Counted from the first letter of the stretch, positions 11,670 through 22,408 are shown. The stretch: DNA of 64,000 bases from Amorphophallus konjac (GCA_022559845.1 CM040120.1:311834740-311898739); one strand, 5' to 3'. Made by a program: numbers and translations. Notes: generated from the letters alone by a model not told the origin.

Positions 11670-13103
11670 CTAATGAGCCATCATAGGCCTTATCTTCCTA
11701 AGAGCTAGTACATAAGCTTTGCATTTGTCTTCTTCCTCTTCTACATGTGTCTTGGACTTATGGAGTAGTCCAGCCTTCCATTGAGCCATTATTGTTTTGA
11801 TTTCTTCTTGGTCTCCACTTGAGCATAATTCCCTTCTTTTGAGTGGAGGAAGGTGAGAAGGTTCTTCAAAGAGGTGCCGAGGTAGCCCGAGCTGTGGGAG
11901 GCACCGGTGTGCGTTATAAAGGACGAAGTCGGTCCCACCTAGCAACCGAAGCTCTATGCCAGAGGAGAGTCTTGAGCGAAGATCTTGGGTCTTGAGAAAC
12001 CCCGGTGCACAAGTGAAACCGCTCTTTGGCATTGTTTTGAAGTAGTCCCTCTATTCGCTTCTCTTCTTGAGCTTGGGTACTCAATTGGTCACTCTCTCAC
12101 ATAGGCCCAAAGAATTTGTCATATATCGTAGTGGGCTTTTTGAGAATATCTTAGAGGCCGCTTGAGTCTCTTGGCATGGGTCAAACTTTAGGTGGAGGTC
12201 CACCCAACAAGCTAGAAGGAGCATTGACCCATAGAGAGGCCGTCCTAAAGAAGCCGAGGTGAGCCCATTGTAGAGGTTGACTAATACCGCCGGACCTATT
12301 CTTTTTCCCTCCCATATGCTAGCTATAACACTCAAGTGATGCTCCTCTAGGTGGTCTTCCATTGAAGGGAATAAGAGAGCTCCCGCTATACATATCACAA
12401 ATCCCTTCATCACTCTCTCCAACAAGTCTTCATCCTCTTGAGCCTTATCCATATTTTTTAACACCCATGAAGCTAACTTTAGAAAGTTGATCCCCTTATG
12501 AGCTTTAATTTGGTTCACTAGATTTGGGCTTTGAATGAGGCTAGTGAGTATGTCATGGGCTTGTATTGGTTTAGCCATGTGAGCCATCTTAGATTCCTCT
12601 CCTTGCTTCATCTTTCTTAAGCCTAGGAGTGTCTCTACTTCCTCTAGGAGTATAGTAGCTTCAAAGGTTGGGAAAAGGAATGTGTGGGTGTGAGGGTGCC
12701 ACAATTCTATAAGAGCTCCAATGGAGGCCCAATCTAAGTGAATGTCATTATAATGGGTAGCATGGGTTATGAGGCCAAGAAGGTGCCACCTTGAGAGGAA
12801 GGATTTCATATCTAATGAGAGCTTGGAGAGTAATAAAGGAAACCACTTAATTTTGAGAAATCTCCTTGGACCAGGAACTATTGGGTAATCCTGAAAACAT
12901 AAAAGAAAGAAAGAAGAAGAAGAGAAAATGTAATCAGAAATTTTGAAAAGGAACGAAGAAGAACAAAATAAAAGCTTTAACGTAAGAACACTTACTTGGC
13001 TGTTGGCAATTCTCCCACTAATATGGCCTGGAACTTCAGAAATCCGTGGAAAGCTCATCCTTGGCTTCTTGGAAGGCCTTTGCTTCTGCATCATGTTGTT
13101 CAT
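11670..13103 (-). pseudogene. Second antisense gene of the Tat element, DUF7745/PMD-like
   Basis: Two exons on the - strand: 13103-12996 (first ATG at 13103, basic Met/Lys/Arg-rich start) and 12890-11670, with a phase 0 GT-AG intron of 105 bp. Exon 2 encodes a helical domain whose pattern (a WASIGALIELWHPHTHTFLF block, then LEEVETLLGL, then a long FVICIAGALLFPS helix) resembles the DUF7745 family, a relative of the plant mobile domain found beside Tat elements. The C-terminal region is charged. Two in-frame stops break it, TGA 12083-12081 and TAG 12053-12051, without a shift of frame; the full frame would be about 443 codons. It has its own TATA box and AATAAA signal. The family assignment rests on pattern only. 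Function unknown. Confidence 0.7.
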
Positions 13104-13212
13104 CTTCCTGTTAGTTGTTCTCTGCAAATTCTTCTGCTAGATCTGATATCTCTGTTGCTTTGGTTCTCTGTTAGCTCAATTGATTGGTGTGCTCTGGAGA
13201 CGAACAGTTGCC

Positions 13213-13219
13213 TTTTATA
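13213..13219 (-). promoter_or_regulatory. TATA box of the DUF7745-like antisense gene
   Basis: TATAAAA followed by GGC on the - strand, about 110 nt upstream of the ATG at 13103, leaving a leader of roughly 80 nt. Palindrome cluster D begins about 90 bp further upstream. Confidence 0.6.
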
Positions 13220-13308
13220 ATGTTTTAGAACGCTAACGGATATCACAGTTTGTGTCTGAATCAAACGAGTTGCTGGAAGTTTAATTCCGAGCAAGAAACG
13301 AAAACTGT

Positions 13309-13495
13309 TAATTGACGACGCGCCGTTTGGCGTCATTTGTTTAATTAACGACACAGTCAAGGTCGTCATTTAAGTAAGCGCCTCCACGAAGGGCGTCATT
13401 TGTGGTTCAATCCCAAATCAAACCTCGATTGTAATTAACACCCTATTAACAGTCGACATTTCTTGATTTGACACCGCTGTAAAGGGGTGTCATTT
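13309..13495. repeat. TGACG palindrome cluster D (5 copies)
   Basis: Copies at about 13309-13338, 13342-13372, 13375-13401, 13432-13461 and 13464-13495. The last pairs ACACC with GGTGT instead of the usual GACGCC/GGCGTC. The cluster lies about 90-280 bp upstream of the TATA box at 13213-13219. Confidence 0.85.
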
Positions 13496-13629
13496 TCTGA
13501 GCTTACGCTTTTAAATTGCTTTACAACATTTTGAACTTAAGTGCTATTATATCTTGATGGAATTAATTATTTTATGCACTTATGATCATATTATGAAATG
13601 TCCTGAGCTGATAATTCTTCTGACAAACT

Positions 13630-14730
13630 AATAAGCTTTGAAGTGCAGAAGTGCAGGTTGTGCAAGCCTGGAAGTATTTGCATAAGTTTAAGCATCATGG
13701 GTGCAAAGTTCTGAAGTCCATACATTCATTTCTCCTGAGTCTGTACATTGTCAAAATCTTTGCACTGCTGAAGTCTACACATTCATAAGTACTGAAGTCC
13801 ATGCATACATTCCATCTATCTTAAGCATAAGTCTATACATCGCATAGAGTCTATACATCACATAGACTCTATACGTTGAATAGAGTCTATACATTACCAA
13901 AGTCTGTGCACTCCATCCATTCCCTCCGTCTTCCATTCCTCTGTCATCCATTTCCTCCGTCTTCTATTCCTCTGTCTTCCATTTCCTCAGTCTATACATT
14001 CCCTTCACAAGTCTGCACATTGCATTGTCTAAGTCCATACATTCCATTCTCAAAGTCCATACGTTCCCCAAAGGCCAAGCATTCTAAGTCTATACATTCC
14101 CTTCACAAGTCTGCACATTGCATTGTCTAAGTCCATACATTCCATTCTCAAAGTCCATACGTTCCCCAATGGCCAAGCATTCTAAGTCTATACATTCCCT
14201 TCATAAGTCTGCACATTGCATTATCTAAGTCCATACATTCCATTCTCAAAGTCCATACGTTCCCCAAAGGCTAAGCATCCCAAGTCTATACATTCCCTTC
14301 ACAAGTCTATACATTCTACCCACCCAAGTCCATACATTCCATTCTCAAAGTCTGCACGTTCCAAAGTCTATACATTCCATTCTGTCTATGCATTGCTAAG
14401 TCTGCACGTTCCGAAGTCTATACATTCCATTCCATAGAGTCTATACATTGCTAAGTCTGTACGTTCCAAAGTCTATACGTTCCTTCAAGGCTGTACATCA
14501 TAAGTCTATCCATTCTCCAAGTCTATACACTCCAAGTCCACACATTTCACAAGTCTGTACACCCTAAGTCTACACATTGCCTTCCGAGTCCATACATTCC
14601 ACCAGTCTGCACATCCATAAGTCTCTACATTTATAAGTCTATACATTCCCCATGTCTATACATTTCCTAAAGTCCAAGCATTGTCAAAGTCTGTACATTC
14701 CATGTCTACACATCAAAGTCTACCCATCCC
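13630..14730 (+). repeat. Array of the 13-nt word AAGTCTATACATT
   Basis: Dozens of copies of a word with consensus AAGTCTATACATTCC and variants (AAGTCCATACATTCC, AAGTCTGCACATT) at irregular spacing of about 15-25 bp. Within it some larger units of about 120 bp are duplicated, for example around 14020-14275. It is on the + strand, the sense strand of the Tat element. Open frames here come from the repeat. It is not a CRISPR (no constant spacer length) and not a simple tandem satellite. Confidence 0.9.
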
Positions 14731-14734
14731 ACGG

Positions 14735-14931
14735 TTAAAATTCTCAAATAAATCCATAAAAAATTCAAAAATTCTCAAAATTCCAAAAAAAAATCAAAAA
14801 AATTCTCAAAATTCCAATAAAAATTCAAAAATTCTCAAGTAAATCCAATAAAAATTCAAAAATTCTCAAATAAATCCAATAAAAACTTCAAAAATTCTCA
14901 AATAACTTAAAAAAATAACAAAAACAAACAA

Positions 14932-14969
<38 letters not shown>

Positions 14970-14990
14970 TCTACAATTTTTTTTTGAGTA
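14735..14990. repeat. AT-rich low-complexity tract with TA microsatellite
   Basis: Degenerate repeats of AAAATTCAAAAATTCTC and AAATCCAATAAAAATTC, then a run of TA units at about 14937-14967. No coding. Confidence 0.85.
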
Positions 14991-15790
14991 TTTTGATTAT
15001 GCTTTCATGTTTAAATTAATGCCTTATGCATCTTTATATCTTGGACTAACACAATTTTGAGCACAGGATAAGAAGCTCTTAACCCCACCAACCCGGCAGC
15101 ATCATCCAAGCCCCACGGTGACTGCGCTCCTTTCTCAGTTCCCCACATGCTCATTGATATCACCATCTTCCTGTATGCATTTCTTGTAAGCATTGTTACT
15201 ATATGATATTATACGCTACTATAGCATATCAAGGACCTTGTGGTTCTGATGAACCTGGAATTTGAGTTCCCCTTCATCAAAAACAGTGATAATTCCAGGG
15301 GAGTCTTAATCACACGGATAGGCCGTTGAATCATCCAAGGTTTGGGATGATGGTTCCACTTTCTGAGTTGATGCGTGGACAAACGGGCTTTGGCTTAGTG
15401 TCAACTTAGAGATCTGGATTCTTAACCAAATCTAGATGGCTTAACAATATTATCCTTGATTATTTTCTATTTCTTAGTTTGATTTTATTTTTCTTTTAGC
15501 CCAGCATGCATCGTGTAGGACCTTGAGCTTAATGATGAAAATCTTCATATTACACCAATAATGAAGGTCACTCGCTCTTAATTGAGTTGGCATGAGACAT
15601 TCCATTCCAGATCAAGTACTTTATTCTCTTTGAAGCCGCTCAGGCTGGTTCCTTGAAAGTGTTCATTTGCTGGGTCTTCATCCCAATTCATTGTATTTTT
15701 CTGCAAAATCACCTTGGTTGTAGCACGTCCACATTAGCTGGTAACCGCTCTCCAATGGTGTCTCCCTTTCGTGCCATAAATAAGTCCAGG

Positions 15791-15881
15791 AATTGACGCC
15801 ATTGTAGGAGACGTCATTTTAATTAACGCCCTTGGTGAAGTCGTCTTTTTTAATTGACGCCCTTCGGCAGGTCGTCATTTT
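15791..15881. repeat. TGACG palindrome cluster E (3 copies)
   Basis: Three back-to-back copies at about 15791-15820, 15821-15850 and 15851-15881. The left arms are AATTGACGCC, AATTAACGCC and AATTGACGCCC; the right arms are ACGTCATTTT, TCGTCTTTTT and GTCGTCATTTT. They lie about 140-230 bp upstream of the TATA box at 16023. Confidence 0.85.
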
Positions 15882-16022
15882 CACTTTCAAATCCGTTTTT
15901 GCCTGCTTCTTTCCAGTAATGATCCTTACCCCATTTTGCACCTTGTGTTCGATTGGGAAGAGGGTTTATTGTTGGAGAGTCATTACCTTGTTTTAATCCT
16001 TGTTTTGCAAGGATTTTTAGCC

Positions 16023-16030
16023 TATAAATA
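16023..16030 (+). promoter_or_regulatory. TATA box, probable LTR promoter
   Basis: TATAAATA followed by CCCCC on the + strand, the strand of the Tat element. Palindrome cluster E is upstream and a non-coding leader-like stretch downstream. Confidence 0.55.
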
Positions 16031-16764
16031 CCCCCTTGATCTCCCTCGCGCGAGAGGATGACACACAGAGAACACAGAAAAAAGAGAGAATTGGGAGTAC
16101 TGCTAGAGCTTACAGGGAGAAGAGAGTTTTCTCTTTTGCAGGTATTTCTTCCAAGGGCGTCCTTCCTCCAGGCTTCCTCCTTAAGGATTTTCCTCCTTCC
16201 ACGGGCGATCTTCATCCACCTGCTGCAACTATTGCATTGAAGCCCTCTCTCCCTTTACTGTTGCGTACACAACAGAAAGGAGCCCCTCCCCCTAGTGTTA
16301 TTTAGTTGTTTCATTACTAGCATATCATCACCATGCATTCCTTCTTCTAGCTCCTCTGCTAGAGATACCATATCACATATATTTTTGCATATCATTACCT
16401 TCATATTCCCATATCTTTGATACTCCTCTTAAGGGGTTTAAAAAATCAAAACACACCAGGTGTGTTCATGCTTTATTTGCTTGAATTCATATCATTAGAA
16501 CATTGATACTACGCACCTTTGGCTAATCCATTCTTTCACTTGTTTTGTGTGTTTTCTCGCAAGGGTAATCAAGCTACAAACCCCCTTCATCGGCCGGCCG
16601 ATCGGAGGAGGAAGGAAAAGCTCACGATCTCCCACGCTCAACACAAGGTACATGCGATCACTTTTATTCTTCTTGAGGTAACCCTTCTGGCGATCACACT
16701 TCCCATTAGCACCACGTGTTATTATTTTTGTTCTTTATTTTTAAGTGGATTTTCCATAATCTAC

Positions 16765-17320
16765 AGGCACCACCATATTTCCATGTAACCAAGGGCGGCC
16801 AAGCAGCGCCTTATACGTGGCATTTGAATTTATTACATGGAGCTGAACTTTCGTAGTGAAGTCTGCCATGGTAAGAGTGAATTTTGCCACACCGAGCGGG
16901 ACTTCAAACTTCTGATTGAAGCCCGTGATGCGCAAATCCCCGACCTTGTTCAGGTGAACATTAAAGCAATATTTTTGAAATATCTTATAGGGGAGTATGT
17001 TGACAGCTGCCCCCGGGTCTACCAGAATCCGGCTTAGCGGCTGGCCATTCAATTGCCCCCTCATGTATAGGGGTCTGTTATGATCAGCAGTTGGCAACAG
17101 CATGTCCACCTCAGTGAATGTAATATTTGCCGAAGGCAATGTCTCGGCCAAATAGCTCTCGTATTGGGCAGGCGTTTACAGAGCAGTGACAATCGCCTGT
17201 CGGGTTTCTTCACTTAGGGAGCGGATCTCCTAAGTAGTAAATCGAGCAGGAAGCTTCTTTAATAGTTTCATGATTCTGTTGCCCGCTCAGACATTTGACA
17301 GCTTCATCTCTTCCACACCA
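16765..17320 (-). pseudogene. Inverted Tat protease fragment
   Basis: On the - strand this encodes the same protease segment found on the + strand at about 19376-19930: the TADHNRPLYMRGQLNG block, a protease active-site region reading DPGAAVN where the other copy has DSGAAVN, and an ALLGRPWLHG block. Similarity ends abruptly at about 16765 and 17320. Together with the + strand copy it forms an inverted repeat with arms of about 550 bp and a loop of about 2 kb containing gag. There is an in-frame stop in the segment upstream of the protease. It is a rearranged fragment, not a gene. Confidence 0.85.
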
Positions 17321-18728
17321 TGCTACCAAGCGGCTTCCCCCGGGAGTCAGCAAGCCGCCAAAGTTTGAAACGTTCAATGGGCAAGGGTCCCCCAAGGAAC
17401 ACATAGCATACTACATGACCGTCATGGGGGATCTGGCCTCCGACGAGTCATATCTACTGAAATTTTTTGGGTACTCTCTAACGGGGCTCACATTTGAATG
17501 GTATTCAAGCTTACCGACCGGGTCGATCAGTGACTGGCCAGATATGCAAAAGAAATTCTGAGAAAGGTTCCACGTGACCGAAAGAGAAGTTACTATGGCC
17601 GAACTCTATGCGACTTGTCAAAGGCCGGATGAGACGGCTCTTGATTATATTAAGAGTTGGAGGAACCTCGGAATGAGATGTAAGCGGCCCCTGCACCAGG
17701 AGGACGCTATACAGATATGTAAACAAAGCCTCCACAGAGAGGTGCTAGAAAGGATGATTGGAATGGAGATTAGGTCATTTGACCATCTTAATAATATAGT
17801 AGCTGAGATTGAAGCCTTCCAAGCGAAACATTCAACTACCCTATCCGGCACTTCTATGCCAAAAGCAAAGGCAGCCGAGCGACGCCCGACACCTAAAGAA
17901 GCTAATACCATCAACCTCAAGGCCTTTGAGAAGCAAAGGGATAAAGCTAAAAAGGCCGCTGCGCCTCCGCCAGATATGGCAGACGATAAGAAAGATGGTC
18001 CCTCACTCAGAGACAAGATGAAGAAGGCTTACTCCTTTCCAAAGGAAAAGACTAAGGTGTTGTTTGACTGGGTTACCCAGTATGACATAATTACTCTGCT
18101 TGAGCCCAAAAGGGATGAAGACCTGAAGAAACAAGACAGTCCCAGGTTCTGTCCTTACCACCGAATGCTGGCACATCCAATTGAAAATTGCTATGTCTTC
18201 AAAGACATCATAGAAGGCCTGATAAAGAAAGGAGAGATAGATATGGGGGAGTACAAGGTTGATCCCCCGCAGCAACATGAAGTTCAGCTGAACCGGGCGG
18301 CTATTAATATGATATCTCTGTACCAGACATTACCTAAAGAAATGGCGGAGGGTCGTACACATCATACATATGAGACGTGTTTTCTCAAACCTCTAAAAGA
18401 CCAACAAGGATGGCAGCAGGTCCCTACAAGATACAAGAAGAAGCCTTTACCCCAATCAGCTAAAGGGGTACAAATTTGAGGCATCACTCCGTGGCCAACC
18501 CCGCCATCCCCAGCTCCGGTCTGGGTTGAGCAGCCCGTGAGGGTCAAAATTCCTGGCCGCAACTGGATGAAGCCCAGCCTGTTGCCCCAGCCTAAAAAGG
18601 TCAGCCCAGAACTCCAGTGGTTGCATGCCTATATAAACAGGCTAGAAGAATATGAACAGCCCGCATTACAGCCACTACTGGTGAAGGATTATGTTCCGTG
18701 GGAGGAATTGGAGCAGCTTTCTCTATAG
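17295..18728 (+). pseudogene. Tat-type gag
   Basis: A gag capsid region with the pattern PPKFETFNGQGSPKEHI, then a FEWYSSLPTGSI block and a DYIKSWRNLGMRC block, as in plant Tat gags. The zinc-binding part is the FCPYHRMLAHPIENC variant near 18150-18195, characteristic of this lineage rather than a classic CCHC knuckle. Lysine-rich segments (about 17860-18050) lie between. In-frame stops occur at 17559-17561 (TGA) and 18477-18479 (TGA), and the frame continues to about 18728. It would form the virus-like particle shell. The true start is lost because upstream sequence is replaced by the inverted fragment. Confidence 0.82.
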
Positions 18729-19139
18729 TAACAAGAAGAGCCCAAAGAAGTCCAAAAAGAGGACGAAAGCATGTTCTGGGGGTAGGCGCCAACTGAAAAG
18801 ACAAAGAAGAAGAAAAGAAGGGGTCGAAAGGCCAAGAAGGAAACAATGTTATCCTGCAACACACTGTCCGCCCTCTTCAACCCTGCCTGGGGGTGAAGAT
18901 GAGATGAAGACATACGTTATACTCCCGCCTCTAAGGCAAATTAGGTCGAAACTTCTCAGTCAGCACATGCGACCCGCTCAGGTCGAAAATGGGGGCGCCC
19001 GCCGCCCGCCAATCATAATATCATCTTCAGGAGTGAGCATCCATACAAAATACCTACACCAGAGGTTAAGGGAGTCCATATCTCTCCCCCGTTAGGGCTA
19101 TACAACTAGGCTGGGGGCAGTAGTAGCACTCCCTCCTTT
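18729..19139 (+). pseudogene. Degenerate gag-protease linker
   Basis: Lysine-rich then mixed sequence between gag and protease with scattered stops in every + strand frame. It probably derives from the polyprotein linker (an LFNPAWG-like piece is visible near 18870-18895), but no domain can be assigned. Confidence 0.45.
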
Positions 19140-20057
19140 TTGGAATTTCTCAATAAGTCCCAGGGTAAGCAACCCTGCCACAAGGCCAACCCCGCAGTCA
19201 GGAGCATACCCCCACAGCCTCAGCAGCTGTCGAACCAGACAAAGGGAGATATGGCCAAGGCGGAGATAGATGCCAACAAACTGCCGGGTGAAGCTGCTAA
19301 GCCACAAGGAGACTTAGAACCGGCGGCTGATGAAGCGGGCCCATCAGGGGCCACTGTGCAAGGTTCCTCCAGGCCAAGATGGGTGGAAGAGATGAAGTTG
19401 TCAAATCTCCGAGAGGGCAGCAGAATCATGAAACTATTAAAGAAGCTTCCTGCTCGATTTACTATTTGGGAGATCCTCTCCCTAAGTGAAGAAACCCGAC
19501 AGGCGATTGTCACTGCTCTGCAGGCGCCTGCCCAATACGAGAGCTATTTGGCCGAGACATTGCCTTCGACAAATATTACAGTCACTGAGGAGGAGATGTT
19601 GTTGCCAACTGCTGATCATAACAGACCCCTATACATGAGGGGGCAATTGAATGGCCAGTTGCTAAACCAGATTCTGGTAGACTCGGGGGCAGCTGTCAAC
19701 ATACTCCCCTATAAGATATTTCAAAAATATTGCTTTATTGTTCACCTGGACAAGGTCGGGGATATGCGCATCGCAGGCTTCAATCAGAAGTCTGAAGTCC
19801 CGCTCGATGTGGCGAAATTCACTCTTACCATGGCAGACTTCACTACGAAAGTCCAGTTCCATGTAATAAATTCAAATACCACGTACAAGGCACTTCTTGG
19901 CTACCCTTGGCTACATGAAAATATGGTGGTGCCTTCAACTCTCCACCAATGTGTCAAATATAACCATGAAGGAAAAGAGGAGAGGATATTTGCCAACCTC
20001 CATCCATTTGAAGTATTTGAATGTCACATGTTGGATGCGCCGTTCTACATGGAGTAG
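19140..20057 (+). pseudogene. Tat-type protease region
   Basis: Same frame as the upstream gag. A charged linker (19140-19400) leads into an aspartic protease with active site DSGAAVN at about 19680-19700 and an ALLGYPWLH block near 19888-19915. The frame is open for 305 codons to the stop at 20057. About 19376-19930 is duplicated in inverted orientation at 16765-17320; the two copies differ by scattered substitutions. Gag, protease and RT of this fragment were once one polyprotein, now split. Confidence 0.82.
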
Positions 20058-21183
20058 CCGCAAAAAATTCCTAAGGCAAAGGCCTCAGTGAAGGCAGTAA
20101 AGAAAGCTATCAGGGATGATTGGTTCCCGCCACCGCCACCTATCTATGTAAACCCCTGAGGGGCATCCCATATCACCACCACAGGAGATGTTGGTAGGGA
20201 AACGCTTGCTGCTATTTACCCACAGGTGAATGAACTCAAAATGGAAGGTCGTTATAATCATATCAAGGTGCCGGAGGGTCTTTTCAAGCCGATAGTCGAC
20301 CTTGACCATTCCACGGTCATGCCTCTCAGAACTTTGGAAGTGGCCCATGATGAAGGCCCCACCAGCTTGTTCTATGTTGTAGAAGAACACGCGGCGTGAG
20401 GGTACTGATTGTTACCTCCCCTAAGACTTGGAGAGCGCTGCAGTGCCTATTCAGAGGTTGCCTTTTACCTCAGACAAGATGGCCAGAATGTTCATAAAAT
20501 AGCACATCCCTTCTGGCCAATCTCAAGAGATAATTGAGGCCTTCCAAAAGCTCTGGTATCCTGCCAGCATTGACAAGGAGCTCAAACACATATCTCAGCA
20601 TCCAGGGCTGGGATTCTTGCTAGAAGAATACTATTACAGCGGGCGATATGAGGTGGACACTATCTCTATCCTCTCATCAACAGAAGAGGCGCCGCCGGGG
20701 GCAACTTATGATGAAACCCCAGTGGAAGATGAACAAGCTCAGGTACTCCGACAAGAGGACCAGAATATGAAGGTTGCCACCCCCTGCAGATGTTGGAAGC
20801 AACTCGGTTGGGAGGAGATGACTCTCCAAGCTAATTTTGATACAGCTAATAACAGCGAAGTCGAAGATGCTGAAGAAGAGGTGTACAACCCCTCCTGCAG
20901 TCCCTTCACTACCATCACAACAACTCTTTCTCAGTCGGCCGATGCAGGGGCCGTTGAAATATGCCAAACAATTTTTATCGATAAGGACGTGACCAAGCAG
21001 AAACAAGACGCATCTCGCAAAGATATGGCAGTGCAAGCTGAAGTGGAAATCGGGCAGTCCCCACTCCTGGTGGAGCTGGAAAGCCGCTTTCCTAATTTGG
21101 CGATGAAAGAGCCGACTCCTTCCAGAGCAGTTGATGAATCCTATGAAGGGGACATTGGAAGGAACCCGCCACCATAACAATCT
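20058..21183 (+). pseudogene. Protease-RT linker of the truncated Tat element
   Basis: Coding-like + strand sequence with stops and one frameshift relative to the protease. From 20617 it is open to 21177 in a new frame, with acidic and glutamine-rich composition. Motifs such as HPGLGF and YNPSCSPF suggest the polyprotein linker that precedes RT. No independent domain is recognised. Confidence 0.55.
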
Positions 21184-22408
21184 ATGCTCTGGCTATCCCC
21201 TGAACTACAAACCCCCGAAAAGGTCGGAGGGCAAAATGATTATACTGCCGAAGTCCTTGAACTCGGCGATAGTAATGATGTTCAAGATTTCATTGACCTT
21301 CAACCTGCACTTCCAGAAATTGAGGACGGGTGGCAGGCCACAGTTGATGAACTGCTAGAAGTTAACCTGGGGAGTAAAGATGACCCCAGACCATTCTTCC
21401 TTAGCACTCATCTTTCCTTTGTCGAGCGAGAGTTATATGTCCAATTGCTTCAAGAATTCTGGGATTGTTTCGCTAGGAGTTATAAAGAAATTCCCGGGCT
21501 TAGCCCCGTAGTTGCCCAACATGAATTGGCGATTAACCCCGACGTTGAGCCAGTGAAGCAGTTACCGCGGCACATGAGACCGGAGCTCATCACTCAAATA
21601 TGCAAAGAAGTTGACAAGCTTATTGAGGTGGGCTTCGTCGAAGAAAACCAATACACTACATGGCTAGCCAACATAGTGCCCGTCAAAAAGAAGAATGGTC
21701 AGATCCGGATATGTATGGATTTCCTTGATCTAAATAAAGCTTACCCAAAAGATGACTTCTCGATGCCTATAACAGAAGTCATGATAGATGCTACAACTGG
21801 CCATGAGGCCCTTTTCTTTTATGGATGGTTCATCCGGCTACAATCAGATATGGATTGCGGAGCATGACCGCATTCATACTACTTTCTGTACCCCCAAGGG
21901 TATCTACCATTATAAAAGGATGCCTTTCGGAGTAAAGAATGCTGGCGCAACCTACCAACAGGCGATGACCATAATTTTTGATGAATTGCTCTACCACAAA
22001 GTCGAATGCTACATTGATGACTTAGTGGTTAAGACCAGAAGGAGGGAGGATCACTTGCAAGATCTCCGAATAATATTTCAACGGCTCAGGCAGTACGAGC
22101 TAAAGATGAACCCGTTGAAATGCACCTTCGGGGTCTCCAGTGGCAGATTTCTGGTTTTTATTGTAAGGCATCGGGGAATTGAAATAGACCCCGCAAAGAT
22201 TAAAGCCATTCAAAAGTTTCCTCCGCCGAGGAACCTCTCCGAGCTACGGTCGCTCCAAGGTCGGCTGGCCTATATCCGACGATTCATATCGAATCTATCC
22301 GGAAGAAGCCACCCTTTTCACAAATTGATGATGAAAGATGTCCCATTTTATTGGGATGAAGAATGTCAGGCAGCATTTTAAAAGCTGATGGAATATCTCA
22401 AGTCCCTG
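21184..22408 (+). pseudogene. Tat-type reverse transcriptase, frameshifted and truncated
   Basis: RT homologous in layout to the one at 2340-3570: an NIVPVKKKNGQIRICMDF block near 21671-21723, MDGSSGYNQI near 21818-21850 and the catalytic YIDD (YIDDLVV) near 22011-22031. A one-base shift near 21825-21830 moves the frame between the first and second halves. The region ends at about 22380-22408 in the RT-RNase H connection (WDEECQAAF), with a stop at 22379-22381 and loss of all downstream domains. Inactive. Confidence 0.85.

Larger units (their letters stand above)
1..16745 (+). mobile_element. Giant Tat-lineage Ty3/gypsy retrotransposon, 5' end outside window
   Basis: The window opens inside the protease-proximal part of a Ty3/gypsy polyprotein. 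The domain order protease, G-patch, RT, RNase H, second RNase H, integrase (1-5677) is the Tat/Ogre arrangement; the extra RNase H before integrase is the lineage mark. Downstream lie about 11 kb without sense coding, holding two antisense intron-containing genes, a short-word array and LTR-like promoter sequence near 16.02 kb. The same TGACG palindromes recur from 6.56 to 15.88 kb, which argues that this span is one element. The 5' LTR, gag and primer site are outside the window, and the right boundary (about 16.75 kb) is set only by the start of an unrelated inverted protease fragment. No target duplication can be tested. Confidence 0.7.
14991..16745 (+). other. Probable 3' LTR or LTR-proximal region of the Tat element
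   Basis: No protein-coding sequence is recognisable. A plant-type TATA box at 16023-16030 preceded by palindrome cluster E, and a following leader-like stretch, look like the U3/R part of an LTR. The 5' LTR is outside the window, so borders cannot be proven and I could not pick the polypurine tract. The region ends where an inverted protease fragment begins at about 16765. Confidence 0.5.
17295..22408 (+). mobile_element. Truncated second Tat-type element (gag, protease, RT)
   Basis: A + strand run of gag, protease, linker and RT from a gypsy element different from the one at 1-16745. The 5' end is cut at the inverted fragment, and the 3' end stops inside the RT-RNase H connection at about 22408, after which unrelated sequence begins. 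LTRs, RNase H and integrase are absent. Stops and at least two frameshifts show it is long dead. Confidence 0.8.

Noticed and set aside
13630..14730. CRISPR-like array of short repeats
   Set aside because: The genome is plant nuclear, the spacing varies, the words are degenerate and there are no spacers of constant length or cas genes.
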